Positions 49,101 to 61,924 of a stretch of 64,000 nt of DNA are shown piece by piece. Both the position numbers and the translations under genes were made by a program. The stretch spans positions 128,760,755-128,824,754 of the forward strand of contig OW804094.1 of the NCBI GenBank assembly GCA_942159475.1. Reading direction: 5' to 3'. Origin of the DNA: Sthenelais limicola. Its lineage: Eukaryota; Annelida; Polychaeta; Phyllodocida; Sigalionidae. How positions within the stretch are numbered: position 1 is the stretch's first letter; each line of letters begins with the position of its first letter. The notes beneath the pieces were generated by a model that made no database searches, was not told the origin of the DNA, and saw only the letters and a program-made list of their open reading frames with translations.

Positions 49101-50784
49101 AAAAGCGATCTGCAACTGTATAAATAGGAATCCATAGTACCGGTATATGAGATATTTGGTCAAAAAAGTGAAAAATGTATTTCGAGGTGAAGGTTAAAAT
49201 GAGAAGTTCCAGTTGGGTTGGTATCTGGAGTTATGTAACCCTAGATTGCACCGCCACCTCTGTCCTGGATGACAGAGGTGCATATTGAACCTAATGTAAC
49301 CCCAGTGTCTGGGCCCCATGTCACCCTATCTATAATTCTGATACATTACAGGGTGGCGATTGGTCAATGGAAATTAAGTTTCTTACTGTTCACTTAGGGC
49401 ATGATATGGGGGAAGCACCTTATGGTGACTAAACACGTTCAAGTGGGATTTGAAATGAGTGGAGGCTTCTGACCCATTCATTACACATATTCAATAATCA
49501 TTGAAAGAAAAGACAATGTTGGTACCATACTCAATAATTATATACGGTACTTATATTGGTGACTGGTGAACTCGGACCGTTCTGGGCTCGGACCATCGTA
49601 TACTCGGACCGTTGTAAGCTCGGACTGGGTATGGTCGGACCAGTGGGTTAGTGGACTAGGACCAGGGGGTTAGTAGACTCGGACCAGGCATAGCTTTAGG
49701 CAGAGCATTATTACGATAGGTATATAGTTAAAGTAATTCTTTTATTAGTCAGTTTTACTTCGGACACTCCACTACTAGCTTTACTGACTTAGGACAACCA
49801 ATTTTAGGGTTAGGGTTAGTTTTTGTATTGTATGGTTTGGTCCGACTCCACCAACCCAGTGGTCCGAGTTCACTAACCCAGTGGTCCGAGTTCACTAACC
49901 CCCTGGTCCGACTCCACTAACCCGCCCGGTCCGACATCAGAGTGGTCCGAGTTCTCTAGGAACCCTTATATTTGTCTCAGTCATACTAGTATATGATAGG
50001 GCATTTAGCCTATTTTAGGCTAGCCTACGGCTGCACAGTTCACCCACATTTCAAATTGTTACTGTTAGCCAGTAGTGATAATCAAAATAATAAAGGCAAG
50101 AAAGACAGCTTTCTGACGTACGGGTACTATTTCTAATATAAAATATAACAAAATTGCAGTTCGTTACTGGGTTTCAAAGGTGCCACTGCCACTGGTAGGG
50201 GTATATATGGGTCCAATTTTTTATGCCTGTGTCTGAGTGTTGCACGGTAAGAATTTTTTCCATGTCCCATGTCACTTTTTAAAACAATTCAATGATGTCT
50301 CGTGTCACTTTTTAAGCAATACATTAATTAATACTAACGGTCGATACAATGTCGTGTGTCACCTGTTAAATAAATCACTGTGTCTCATGTCGATTTTTAA
50401 TACATTTCTGAATGTCGTGTGTCAGATTTTATCAGCTTTTTGGAAGCTGTGTGTGTCGCACGTTAAGGGGACTGTGTCGCCGTGTCGCCCGTAATTTAGC
50501 GGCCGTGTCGCGTGTCAATCGTGTCGAATTTTACCCATATGTACCCATACTGGTGACTGGACACAGGCTCACAGCCACAGGCAACACATGGCCAAGTTGA
50601 GCGATAATAAGAGAAACTGTCATAATGGGCGGCTGGCTAACGCACAACTAGAGGCTAAATCTATATCCCGAACATTCCAGAAGAGAAATGAATATCTCAT
50701 TTACTTTTAGAGATCAATTTAAGTAACAATTCTTACTTCTTTGTCGGATTCTGTGCTTCCAACACTTTCGTTGTCGCTGTCCAT
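46172..50784 (-). CDS. EBNA1BP2: rRNA-processing protein EBP2 (EBNA1-binding protein 2 homologue), complete, nine exons
   Basis: Nucleolar protein needed for 60S subunit assembly and 27S pre-rRNA processing. Exons in transcript order: 50784-50737, 49109-49032, 48603-48437, 48136-48013, 47598-47509, 47396-47321, 47120-47027, 46871-46727, 46240-46172. Phases agree, giving 296 residues (human 306). The acidic start MDSDNESVGSTESDKE is followed by the family core: GLLKSGLNV, GLKKDLPWIERLDLT, YRQAQAAALEALPRL, DDYMAEMAKSDVHMKK, RSEKAKKLRELRKYGKK, and LANLDFLE. A very basic C terminus contains NIKFGFGGQKKRSKYN and ends in Lys/Arg clusters that can act as nuclear or nucleolar signals. Intron 1 (49110-50736) has collected a truncated family A MITE, a foldback element and a TGTC-rich repeat. 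Confidence 0.95.
47846..47913 (-). repeat. tRNA-Ser/Leu-like relic in EBNA1BP2 intron 4
   Basis: Minus strand reads GCAGTCGTAGTGGCAAAGGC, then an anticodon-arm-like TTGGCTTTGAAACCAGTGG and a degraded B-box GGGTTCTAATG. The order resembles a type II tRNA (for example tRNA-Ser), but the B-box and 3' acceptor arm are damaged. SINE head or tRNA pseudogene. Confidence 0.4.
49125..49555 (-). mobile_element. Truncated family A MITE (EBNA1BP2 intron 1)
   Basis: Matches the interior of 29742-30206 (GAGATATTTGGTCAAAA, GTTGGGTTGG, ATGGGGG.AGCACCT.ATGGTG, GGAGGCTTCTGACCCATTCA) but lacks both TTAA ends. It runs directly into the foldback element at 49563, suggesting the latter inserted in or beside it. 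Confidence 0.7.
49563..49963 (+). mobile_element. Foldback element with TCGGACC arm repeats, copy 3
   Basis: Same order as the copies at 37.7 and 38.3 kb: CTGGTGAACTCGGACC, repeated TCGGACC, core with TTTACTGACTTAGGACAA and TTTTAGGGTTAGGG, inverted GGTCCGAGTTCACTAACCC repeats, GTTCTCTAGGAA end. It lies about 11 kb from the other copies, so the unit is mobile rather than only a local repeat. Confidence 0.75.
50237..50540. repeat. Degenerate TGTC-rich minisatellite in EBNA1BP2 intron 1
   Basis: Phrases of the form ATGTC(C/T)C(A/G)TGTCACTTTTTAA recur about every 25-55 nt, becoming shorter and more GC-rich to the right (TGTCGCCGTGTCGCCCG, TGTCGCGTGTCAATCG). Non-coding; the spacing is irregular. 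Confidence 0.6.
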
Positions 50785-52621
50785 GTTGCTTACTGTAGTT
50801 CTACTGTCCAACACTAGGTGTCAGGACAGAGAGATTCATCATCCACCCGGGCAGAAAGCAGAGGGCGCTGAGTGCCCAGGCTTAGGATTCCCGCTCTGTT
50901 TCACCAGAAAACTAATAGTTTCTGGTGACGACCCCCTCCCCTCCCATTCCAGTAAAGTTACATCGATTTTGGGGACTGTATTTTCAGTTTTCATATTTAG
51001 TAGGCGTATTTCATTTCCCGATACATTCTAGCCTATGTCATGCGAGAAACTGGTATTGTCAACATTATCAGGGACAGGGATTCAAGCAAGTATCCACATC
51101 TCACTCATCCAACAAATACCGGTAAATACAAATTAAGAACGTAAAGAAAACATCCTCCGAAACGCAGGATGAAAAACGGCTTTAATTCATTCCTGGGATA
51201 TCACATCACACTAAGAATAATTGGGGCAAGTCAATCCCAACAAAACCCGTTCCATAGTATATGTATCTAAGTATATATATAAGTCAAAGACAAGTAGTTC
51301 GCTGTGGGGGTTACTGTAACTTCAGGGAAATCCCAGTATTATATTTTTTAGTTTGTCGTATGTTAAAAATAAATGAGAACGATCGAGATGTGTTTTAATT
51401 GTCTGGAGGCAATTTCTCCTTTTATTTGAATAATAAAATGAAGAATTCTGGCGCCCAGCGTCGGTGGAAGCAAATTTCACAAAATCTCTGTAAATAATCA
51501 GTAAAACTCCTTGTGGTAAATATAGACCTCCCTCATATTGATAAATTATATATGGGATAAATTCATAATTATGCACATTTGGTGCATATTTCATCAACAG
51601 ACATGACTGAGTTGTATTCATAACTGAAGAAATGTACATTAACACTTAGCCTACTATATATACAATCATACTCAATATATAAAAGTGCAATAATTAATAG
51701 TATAAACCAACTTAAATCCTGGAATATAAATTACATACATTAATAATACCACACAACTCATATAATTGTGTATCAAATTAAATAACAATAATGTGACAGA
51801 TATAAAACGGATTTATTTTGCTGTGCTTCCCTCATGTTGTACGCGACGAGTAGAAGCAGAATAAGGCAGTAACTGTTGATCAGGAAACCAATATACATGT
51901 ATAGAAGTAGGTTAACTTCTACTTTAACATTGAATTCACATTGAACGGTTCAAGACAAAACAACAAAATAAAAAACCTCTGATGAAGAGCCCAACCAAGG
52001 CTCGAATGAGTTTAGGTCGTACCCAATAAACAACAACTTAAATAGAAAAAAATCGCATTGTTGTCTTCTTGGATATTGTGTCAATTCCTCCATCAATTTG
52101 AAAATTAACAAATTCAGATCTTTATGCTATCATAACATAAATTGGTTATTAAATGTGAACATGATTTTTTTTAAAAAAAACCTTTCCGGTTGATTAGACT
52201 CATTACTTTAACCAGAAGGAACATATGGGGTTACATAAACAATGATTCTCTGAATGTATTTCTGATGAACAGAAAGATGAATTAGAAATCACTATCTCCG
52301 TCTTTGGTGGAAGTATGCTTAAAATATATAAAAACTCTACATGATGAACGGGAGTTGAAGATTCTGATTTAGCACAAGTATACATTTCATGTGAACAGCA
52401 ATGCGCTTAACTGGAATGGAATCTTAAAGTATTCATCTTCAACGTATAAATATATTTGTAATCACGACACAATTTCGATCCTTAATCACGGATGTGACCG
52501 TTTACATCTGGAAGCAATTTCAATAGCAGCAGTGAGTTTTAGAAACTGGCACTTTTAGACACAAAAATAAACCCGAGCTACTTTCTCGGTCTTTTTCGTG
52601 AAAACAGGTTTCAGAGTCTCA
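50785..52621. other. Intergenic region between EBNA1BP2 and the SV2-like gene
   Basis: Holds the EBNA1BP2 promoter side and the SV2-like 3' flank. Minus-strand AATAAA motifs at 51437-51442 and 51812-51817 are candidate 3' end signals. A minus-strand 107-codon frame at 51322-51645 has no recognised homology and is taken as UTR. Confidence 0.5.
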
Positions 52622-55600
52622 TTAAATTTCGGGGTTTTCGTCAATATCCTGGCCGGATCTATTAGGTAAAATGAATGCACTGAGTCCTCCAATTGTCATC
52701 AAAGATGCGACAAGTATCATAGGGATAAGGCAGTTACTATTGACAAAGAAACCAAATGTAAGGTTTGCCAATATGGAAGCTATTCTGCCTATCCCCATAC
52801 AGAACCCGTTCGCCGTAGACCTGAAAAAAGAACAAAGACGGCCTTAGGACGAATATAAACCTTTTATCAAATGACAAATTAAGTTTTGAAAATTTCATTC
52901 CACCGAATGACTTGGATCTCTATCTACGAAGATCAATAACCAGCTGCCCATTACAAATTAAAATACCAGAATAAAGAAAGGTTATGATAACAAATTGAGA
53001 AATATGTGTATTATTCGAATTAGAAACAAGATTGCTGTGATTTATGGATACAAGGTTGGGTAAAATGTGGCCTGTATTGCCTTCGTTAGCTTACCTTAAA
53101 TGAGTGGGGAAGATTTCCACTGCTATAACATCCAGAGAATTCCAGCCGATGACAGATATGGCACCAAAAACACATGACATGATCACACTCTGAGATTCGC
53201 TATTACACAGGGCAATGAAGAACACGGACATTCCCGACAGGACCATGCTGACAGCTGCAACGAATTATAATTATAATTAAACAAAGCGGCCAAAATACTT
53301 ATCGAGAAAAAAGGCAGTTTGACGGGAAGGGAGAGGAGCTTCATTTTAACAGATACTGGCTAGAGTAATTCAAATTCGACCACAATAAGATAAATATGAT
53401 AACAAAAGATTTCACGGAAATATATCCACATGTAATCAGGAATGTTGAATAATGTAAGGAGATATAATTTCTTACCTAAAAGAACATTTCGACCATTTTT
53501 TATTCGTTCTATAATAAGGAATGTAAAAATATTTCCAGGAAGGTTCGATAAAGCGGTCAGAAGGCCGTCAAAATAGACTTTGTCTGAAACAGGGACTGAG
53601 CCTCCTGAAGATGAACTTGGTGTAGGAGCTTCTGTTGTGTTATATCCATTACCAAGACTACATGGCGAGCCACCGTACTTGGCCATGCGGTTGAACAATT
53701 CAGGGAACCACATGAAGAGACCATAATATCTAGAATAAGAAAAACATATAAGAGCGGCATCAGTGTTCAGAACTCTGGCCTTTTGGATTTAGAAATGTTA
53801 TAAAGGGTAATTTTCTGACGCATGTATCATTTAAAAGAACATTATCTAATGCACAAACAAAAAAACAGCCTCCTTTCAAATTCAAAGCTCACTTCAAATA
53901 TTATTCAAGAAGGAAATATGTCTCGGAATACTGCCATCTTTAAATCTTGCAAGTACATTACGACCTGTGTAATTGAGTGTGCATCATATTGTTGTAGAAT
54001 TACATGGGTCGCAGAAGACTAATGAACTAACCCATATGAAAGTGTGAAGAAAATTATAATGAGCACGATAGTGGACCTTCTGATCGGCTTACTAAACAAC
54101 TGTCCAGTGCGTTGCATCACCTGTAAGACCAAAATTATAATTACAGATCTAAAATGACTTGAATTATGAAAAGATAAGTACACGCATAAAATTATTACAC
54201 ATTAATTACTGATTTACTAGTACACTCTCAATAATATTGATGTAAGCACATAAACAGCCGCATATGTTTTTAAAATATTATATTCTAGTCTAGACGGTTT
54301 TGAATACGATGGAAGGACAGACAAAATCTGAGCTCATACATCTGCAATTGTATTACGAGTCCTTTTATAACAGCCATTCTCTCCGGGAATCAAAGGACTG
54401 TTTTCTTGATTGGATGTTAGAGGGAGTAACGCCTCGACCTAGAGCGAAAGAAATGAGCAAATATCTAGACCAAACGACCATGAAAAGTATCAAGTCTTAT
54501 CATATTCAGAGACACTGGAAAGTAGTTCTAGTAATTATATTTTGATTGGACTATATCAATTGGTTTTGGGTTGCTTCAGGCCCTTAGCAATAGTCAGATT
54601 CATATTCTAGATTATTAAGGAAGTCTGTTGTGCAACTTAGGATAAATTCGTATTTACACGGTGTGAAGAAATGGTAACTCTATAACCAGACAACATGAAA
54701 GGTGTTGAGACTAGCGTGACGATTCTAATTATTCGGAACATAGACAATAAACTTTACCTGGTAATCGAACGCCACATTTCTCCTCGGGTTATTCATTTTA
54801 TACACCTTTCGGAGAATTCTTAACGCTTCATCATCTCTCCCGACCTAAAGGCAATTAGATATGTTACTTGTCTGTGAGGAGGTTAAGGCGGTTAATAGGC
54901 GATTTTGAAGTCAATTTTTCGACAGAAACAAATAAGGACAAGCCAAAAGATCGGTGGAAACGTATCATAGTTTAGTATAGTTTAATTTCAGATAGAAATA
55001 ATCCATATTTACATCTTTTAATTACTTCCAAGTAAGCTAACATAGCGCATCTATAATTTTCCTAATATCATTACACATTACAGTAAAACACTTATTGATG
55101 TACAAATGTAAACACTAACACCAAGTAGGAAACGTGGACTCTCGGGCATGAGGAAGAAGAACAACCCAGATGTAAATGCGGGAACAGTGCAAATTGTGAG
55201 AAAGAGACGCCAACTGTCAAAGGTAATCGAGCCAAAAGGAGCCGACCAAGTGATTGGAATAATCAGCCACGCCAGAGCTGGAAAATAAAGAACAAGTCCT
55301 TGAAGATCGAAGGCCCAGACGTTGGACACGGGAAAACATTTAAATCGCACGAGCTCCTCTTTATTATCGACCATAAAACCGAAATAAAGAACATGCAGTA
55401 CCACATTCACCATGATTATATGTGCGTAAACATTTTATGAGACACAATTCTTTTCAATATTTTCATTTAAAAAGTTACTCTAGAGCAACATACGAGACCA
55501 AAATACTGGTATACAAGTTGATCAAAATATTGAACAAACAAACAAGCATAGTTCGTTAACTAAGAGATGAGAAGTTTGACAAAGAGGTTAATTTGTACGT

Positions 55601-57312
55601 ACCAGCACAGATGATATTTCCACTCATCCAAAACGTGGCTAGTAAACTGATCATAGAACCACGCCGGCGAGCCGGCTGGAATTCCATGTAGTAGGAAAAG
55701 ATCACAGGCATGCTTCCTCCAACGCTACAAAATAAGAAATAACACATATGAAAATATACTTACAAAATGTTTTTAAATTCTGAAATTAGATAAAATTTCA
55801 AAATGATGGCACATATAACAATACTTTTTTCTTTACAATTTTGACCTTTTAAGGAGAGATAGAAACATAATGTACTGACCCAACACCACTGATAAAACGT
55901 AGTAAGACGAAGACTGCGACATTTGGAGCCAAGCTAGATGCGAGACCACCGATTCCATTCACAGTTAAAGACATCAAGAGAACTTGCCGCCGGCCGTGGA
56001 TGTCAGAAAGAGCTCCCCACATATACCCACCAAACATCATACCTGAAATTGAGACACGATGGAAAAGGTAAAATATATCAAGGGTATCAACGCAAGTTAA
56101 CCACTAAGTACGAAGAGTAACACATATTTGGAAGAAGAAGAATCTCTAAACGCACCAAGGAAAATTACAGCAGTAAGAAGACCCTTGTCTTGACCAGAGA
56201 GGTCCAAGTCACGTTCAGACGGGACGAGAATGAAGGAGACAGACAGGACTTCGATGGCATCACTGGATAATGCCCAGCCGCACATGGCCAATAGCAAATA
56301 CTGGAACTTTCCTTTACCTGCAAAATAACATGGTTAAATGTAACTTTCATTCATTGAAATCCTTGTTAATTAAAACTGGAACATGCATCGTATAGGTGAA
56401 TTAATTTAACAAAAATTAAAGCAGTCTCATCCGTGGATGATTTACGTAGTGCCCTGAGATACTAGACATAAATATTAGCTACAAAGAGGTGTGATAGGTG
56501 TGAAGAGTTATAAAACTAGTTAAGTGCAGATACAGTAATGATAAGTGATTTATTGCATATTAGGAACGTAAACAGGTAATGTAATTTAACGTAAGATATC
56601 AGATATCTAATCATGGGAATCGATTTCAGAAAGTGTTCAATACTAGGTTCCATGAATGGAATTATGAAAAATGCTCAGTTGTGGTAGCACCGCTGGGTGG
56701 ACAACGTACATTTCAGAAATCTAATGCTTTCTATAATTATGTATGAATTTACTATTGTTACCAATATTCAGTCAATGCTGAGAACAGCATCTATCAATGA
56801 TGTAATGCTTGCTTGAATGAATATGTTATATTATAAAATCTAAAAGGGAACATTATGAAGTCCTGTAATTGCATATCGATGGTATACCTGGTAAATAATG
56901 GATCGGCTGCACTGGACTATTTCCCAACAAACCACTACAGATCCAATGCGTATAATACAACTATAAATCAATCAATCAATCAATCCAAGTTAGATATTAA
57001 CCTGTGTCCCATAACTTATACACATCTAGGACTTGAGATGTGAGAATTGAAGGAGAAAATGAACCAAACTTACCCGTTCGCTCCAATGCCTCGTCATATT
57101 CAGTTCCATTTTCTGGAAGAAGTTGATCTTCCTCTATAAAAGAAAAGTGAAGTTAGTAGTTAGTTGCTATACCACAGTGTCATACCTATAATGCTACCTT
57201 TGTTGTAACAAAGACAGGAAAAGGAATGAAAAAAATATTCCGAAAGATAAGGATCTCCTTTCCCCTGAAAAATATACGGTGAATAGGATGAATACTTACG
57301 ATTCCGATTCAT
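52622..57312 (-). CDS. SV2-like major facilitator transporter with short luminal loop, complete, 11 exons
   Basis: Twelve-segment MFS membrane protein of the synaptic vesicle 2 family; substrate unknown. Exons in transcript order: 57312-57300, 57133-57074, 56317-56156, 56042-55880, 55724-55603, 55277-55120, 54844-54758, 54120-54032, 53729-53476, 53254-53095, 52820-52622; phases agree, 488 residues. The first exon is only 13 nt (ATGAATCGGAATC before GTAAGT). TM1 begins at about residue 29 (KFQYLLLAMCGWALSSDAIE). The MFS motif GALSDIHGRR is at 88-97, PESPRFLLG at 218-226, and SYGYYGLFMWFPELF near 283. SV2-type WNSLDVIAVEIFPTHLR follows near the end. The loop between TM7 and TM8 is about 40 residues with one N-glycosylation site (N315-T-T); vertebrate SV2 proteins carry a much longer pentapeptide-repeat domain there. 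The cytoplasmic N terminus is also short (28 residues against over 100). It could be an SV2 relative outside the vesicle proteins, so no symbol is given. Confidence 0.88.
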
Positions 57313-59679
57313 ACTTAAAAAAGGAGTATTAATTTGGTCAAAATCATAATTTCACCTCCGCGTAGGATAACTATTTGCTCAACGAATTCATCTTGATTTA
57401 TTGAAACTAGCAACTCGACAAAAAACGATTTTATCTTGAAAACAGACTCATATATTCCCTACATCGATGAGTGTCGAGTAAAAACAGGAACTAGGCCGGG
57501 ACCAAGAAATATATAGAAATGACCAAGGTGACGGTAGGAGGGCCGTATACAATATATGCACCGAAGTGTAGGAGGTTCACGAGGGCGTTGCTGAGTGTTT
57601 TGGTCTAATCATTAGATATCATTTTTGCCGAAATCATAGAGCCAGAAATTCGCAGATCATGAGATGCATCATTAGCCTACTTGGGTGTTATCAGCTTTCA
57701 GATATCAATACTACAATTTCTTACCTCTCCTACCTGTGACATTCATATAAACGGGAGAGCTGCGATCATCATACCGATACGAATAAGAACTTCTAGCTCT
57801 ACTCTCGCCAAAATATGCCATTCTGTCAGTTCAGAAATGATATTTGATAGCCCAAACAACTGTTGCTTGGATGTGCAAGCAGATTCAAAGCACTGCATGT
57901 AAAATTCCCAATAAACTAGACCAGTTAATTACCCACTGGCCGGCGGAAAACGCAATACCAATATAAAGGCATGCATTTGCAGGATGGCAACATTGCTGTG
58001 TACACGTATCAACGAGAAGACACGATCGATGCCAGGGCACACGCAGCTGGGCAACGTGGCCAAAAGTACTGGAGACTGTTAATATAAGACCATGCTAAGA
58101 GAATTGTGAACCAGTCGAAAATGGAAAACAACACCTTTGTTTGTCAATCTGATATATCCAGAATGATATAACAAATCGTTCAAAACATAACATCTGAAAG
58201 GAAACAATAAGAACACCTGTTGTTGACTATATGGCACTACGTACTGGAATAATGCTATAGCGATTCTTGTTGCAGAAAAATTGGGTCTGTTATCATGCGG
58301 GTCATCAACAGGTAGGATGAAATAAAATTGTATGGCCCATTATGGAGTAAATCGACGACGGAAGTTTATGCGATTTTACTAACCAACATCAACAATTGAT
58401 TTTACAAATATAAAAACGAGAAAATCAAGTTCTCAAAAGCTGCATGTCACAAATCTCTATACTAAAAATCTAGGTGGGTGTAGAGGTTGTAAGCTTCCCG
58501 GAACTATAATGCTGAGACTGTGTTCTTGCCCAAGTGATCTTATCCGAAATAAAAGGATATTTTAGGCGAGAACACAAGCCTACATGTACCTTGTCCACAT
58601 TGGTACTTTGAGGTAAACCTTAAGCTAACGCAGCTTTCTTTAATTTGAATAACTGTTTCGATTCTTACGTTTGCCAGATTGATTTTGTTCTTAAGCTGAT
58701 CGATCACCGGGTGGGAGATGTTCATCGATCAGTCCTAGATAGGGGTAACGTCTAATTATTTATTACCTATACATATTTTATATTTGAAGGTCAAGAGCAA
58801 AGTAAAACAACTCGAATGTAAAATACGCTATAGTTGTTGCCAACTGTTTTCAAGCATTGACGGGATCTCTGAACCATATCAAATATGGAAGTACAAGAAA
58901 TACAATCCATTATTCCTATATGCATGTAGTCTAGATACTGATTTATCTAAGACTAAACATAGTGGGGGTAAGTGTTCCACTCTCTTAGAATTAATTAATG
59001 GCTTTCCCTGACATAATTTGGCCTTTTTTAATATTTAGGACAATTATATTTCTTTTCTTTTTTTCATAATTTTATAATTATATTTCTTTCTATACAACAT
59101 ATATCAACGATTTTGCGCTGCTCTTGTACATGTGGATTGATTCTTACCCGAGACATAATACAGGAGGCGCTTCCGTGTGCATATGGTTTGACAGTAATGC
59201 GCAGAGGTTACTTTTTTAAAATCGATATGGATGATATGAGGGATTAACATAAATGATGGGAAACATATCAGCAAACTATATGAACCATTTCCATATGCAT
59301 GTACCCATTACTTTATCATAACTGTTGGATAAAGAGTTTTATTGATATGCTTATCATTTAAAGACTTCCGAAGAAGAGCTGATCAATAAAATGATTTTAG
59401 GTACTATAAGTTATTTCGATTGGTTAAAAGTGCATCCACGGAGTACATGTACGTATAGATGTAGCCTCTAAGTTACACTTGGTCACCATTGGCATAGACA
59501 GATCAAATGAACGGGAATATGAACTGATTCACACTAGCTATTGCCCGGGGGTGGGGGGTACAGAGCACCATTTTCTCGCATCATGTAATTCCTTTAGTAT
59601 TGTAATAGACCGTTCCTGAAGAAATGGTATCAACATTATCTTAATGATCATACATCAATACGCAAAAGAGGTATAAATG
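57313..59679. other. Upstream region of the SV2-like gene, no other gene seen
   Basis: AT-rich. The promoter of the SV2-like gene should lie here, but no TATA box or CpG island marks it. Short frames (57681-57902 +, 58540-58725 -) have no recognised homology. Confidence 0.45.
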
Positions 59680-59718
59680 ATAGAGATAGATAGATAGATA
59701 GATAGTAGATAGATAGAG
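59680..59718. repeat. (GATA)n microsatellite
   Basis: About nine GATA/TAGA units with one interruption. Confidence 0.85.
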
Positions 59719-60142
59719 CAAACTTTTATTTGTCAAAAACAATACATAGGCTGACAAATGAGTTGACAGGCTTCAGGGGGTGTTCCAGCTCTTCCAACTG
59801 ATAGGCGTATAGTGGGTTATTTTTTGCAAATCTATGACGGTCCTGAATTAATGTTAGCACCAAAACTTTTGACACGCGAATCCAGACTTATTTTCAATCA
59901 AAATCACAGTAAAGCAAAATTAAATAAAGTCTTTACTTAGATATTAGACACCATTATGCCTATACCCGGTATAGAATATGTTACTGTATATAAATGCATA
60001 GAAATATATGGCAGTAGTTTTTAACAAGCAAACATAAAACAGCTATGTACTATGATATCTATCGATATCAAGTCGGGTATGGCAGCTATAGTTGTAGAGT
60101 TAATTTACTATTAATTGCTTGATTATTAAACCTTTTAATCTA

Positions 60143-60327
60143 AAAGTTAATATCTTAAGGTTCAGACGTAACTCAAAACAGTCTCAATCCAACACTTCGT
60201 GTTAATTCAGTTGATTAAATCAGCTTTTAATTTTAAAGTTAATATCTTAAGGTTCCCATGTAACTCAAAACAGTCTCAATCCAACACTTCATGTTAATTC
60301 AGTTGATTAAATCAGCTTTAGTTTTCA
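60143..60327 (+). repeat. Two-copy tandem repeat, 92-bp period
   Basis: AAAGTTAATATCTTAAGG and ACTCAAAACAGTCTCAATCC recur 92 bp apart with few differences. Two full units; non-coding. Confidence 0.8.
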
Positions 60328-60473
60328 CAGCCATCACTTCCAGTTGTGTAACAATAGATCGGCCAATTCTGTGAACACAGGAAAGCAGTTTAACAGATGT
60401 ATAGATAAGTCTACAGGTCCCAGAATAAAGACCTTACGTAATCTAGCTGGATGGAATTGCAAGGTTATCTAAC

Positions 60474-60556
60474 TTTCTCCCTTTCACCCATCTCTCTCCT
60501 CTTCCCCTCCCACTTGCCCTCCCCCCCCTCCCCTCTTCCTCTCTCACCCCTCTTGT
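60474..60556. repeat. Polypyrimidine tract
   Basis: About 80 bases almost entirely C and T on the plus strand (CTCTCCTCTTCCCCTCCC and similar). Such tracts can form triplex DNA. Confidence 0.7.
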
Positions 60557-60755
60557 AGGGAGTCAAACCAACATAACTTTCCTTGCAAATATTCTGATTC
60601 TCAAAACTGGCAGAATTCTCTCATGCCATGAACACTATAGGGAAATAAATCCCAAAAGCTGAAATGATTCTTACTCCTAACTCAGAATACACTGAACATT
60701 CGCTCAATTCGCTAAATACTGAGTACTATCAATAGCTACTAATGGCATGTAAGCC

Positions 60756-61924
60756 ATGGGCGGATCCAAGGGGGGGGGGGGGTCGGAGACGTGCTGACCC
60801 CCCTCCCTCAAAATGTTCACAAGTGCCCTTTTGAATAGCCCAAAGTGCCCTTTTTTTACAATCCGAAGTGCCCTTTTTCTGTTGTAAAAAAAACAAACCA
60901 AAAAGTGTCTTTATTACAACCAAAAGTGCCCTTTTTTGAAGAGCCAAAACCTTTTTTAAGAACGGTTCAATCAAAGGTGCCTTAATTTCTTTTACTACCA
61001 AAAGTGTCTGTTGTAACTGCTGTAAAAGGCCGTTAAAAGAACTTATAAATGCTGTTTCCATGACTCCTTAATTTGGGTGTATGGGCCTCACATATGTTTG
61101 TTCTGACATTAGTTCCCCCTCTCATGTTTGCTTTACAATTATACATCATATGGACAATCACTTGGGGGCAGTTGTGAGAAAATTAAAGTATGCTGCCTTA
61201 CATATTGTTGGCAGGCCTGCCTGCAGGAAGTACAGACAAACCCCATTAATCTGTCAATGTGACATTGGATACATGTGATTTCATCATTTGAGGGAGATTT
61301 TGATTCAATGTCAAATTATTAAATTTGCCTTTGAGGTTTTCCCCTAATTTTTTTTGTATCTTTAAATACTAACGAAACTGGCTAATTAGGATGCTCCCTA
61401 CACCATTTCACTCCTTCAGATGTTTTACAATTTTGGGGGGCAACATGCCCCCACCCCTACATCACTTGCAACAGTAGCCACAACTGATTTTTTTTTTAAA
61501 TAATTCCACATCTTACAATTTGTATACATAGTCAACTGCCAGTGTGTGTTGTATAATCTGTGTTTCTTAGGTCCTTGCAAACTGCATCCCTGGTTTTTGA
61601 AAGTCAAAATAAATAGAAATGAAATGATCACTTTTCATGTGTGATTAAATACTGTATTTTGTGCTTCAAAAGCACCAAATGGCACCTTAAATTTCAAAAT
61701 TTCCGGGGGGAGCATGCCCCCGGACCCCCCTATAGTGGGTCAGATTTTCAGAAAATTGGTATATCAAAGTATCTTGGGCATTGTGTTGATAAAACCTTTT
61801 CACCTTCATTGTGTTAAACTGTACTTTGTATTTTGTGCCCCTCTGGCTCATTTTTGGGGGATGGACTGATGTGCCCTTTTCATCTTGGACCCCCCCCCCT
61901 TATTTTAGACCCTAGATCCGCCCC
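60756..61924. mobile_element. hAT-like non-autonomous element with 8-bp target duplication
   Basis: TGTAAGCC flanks the element on both sides (60748-60755 and 61925-61932), an exact 8-bp duplication as made by hAT transposases. The left end ATGGGCGGATCCAAGGGG and the inverted right end GGGGCGGATCTAGGG form short terminal repeats, followed inside by long G or C runs. An internal array of AAGTGCCCTTTTT units spans about 60820-61010, and one unit recurs at 61870. The interior has no transposase. Confidence 0.8.

Noticed and set aside
51322..51645. 107-codon minus-strand frame between the SV2-like gene and EBNA1BP2
   Set aside because: No recognised family, an internal AATAAA near 51440, and a position in the likely SV2-like 3' UTR. 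The composition is not clearly random, so a translated search would settle it.
54300..54545. 81-codon plus-strand frame in an SV2-like intron
   Set aside because: Antisense to the gene, no homology recognised, no splice or promoter context.
60729..61061. 110-codon minus-strand frame
   Set aside because: It reads through the end and AAGTGCCC array of the hAT-like element; composition follows the repeat, not a protein.
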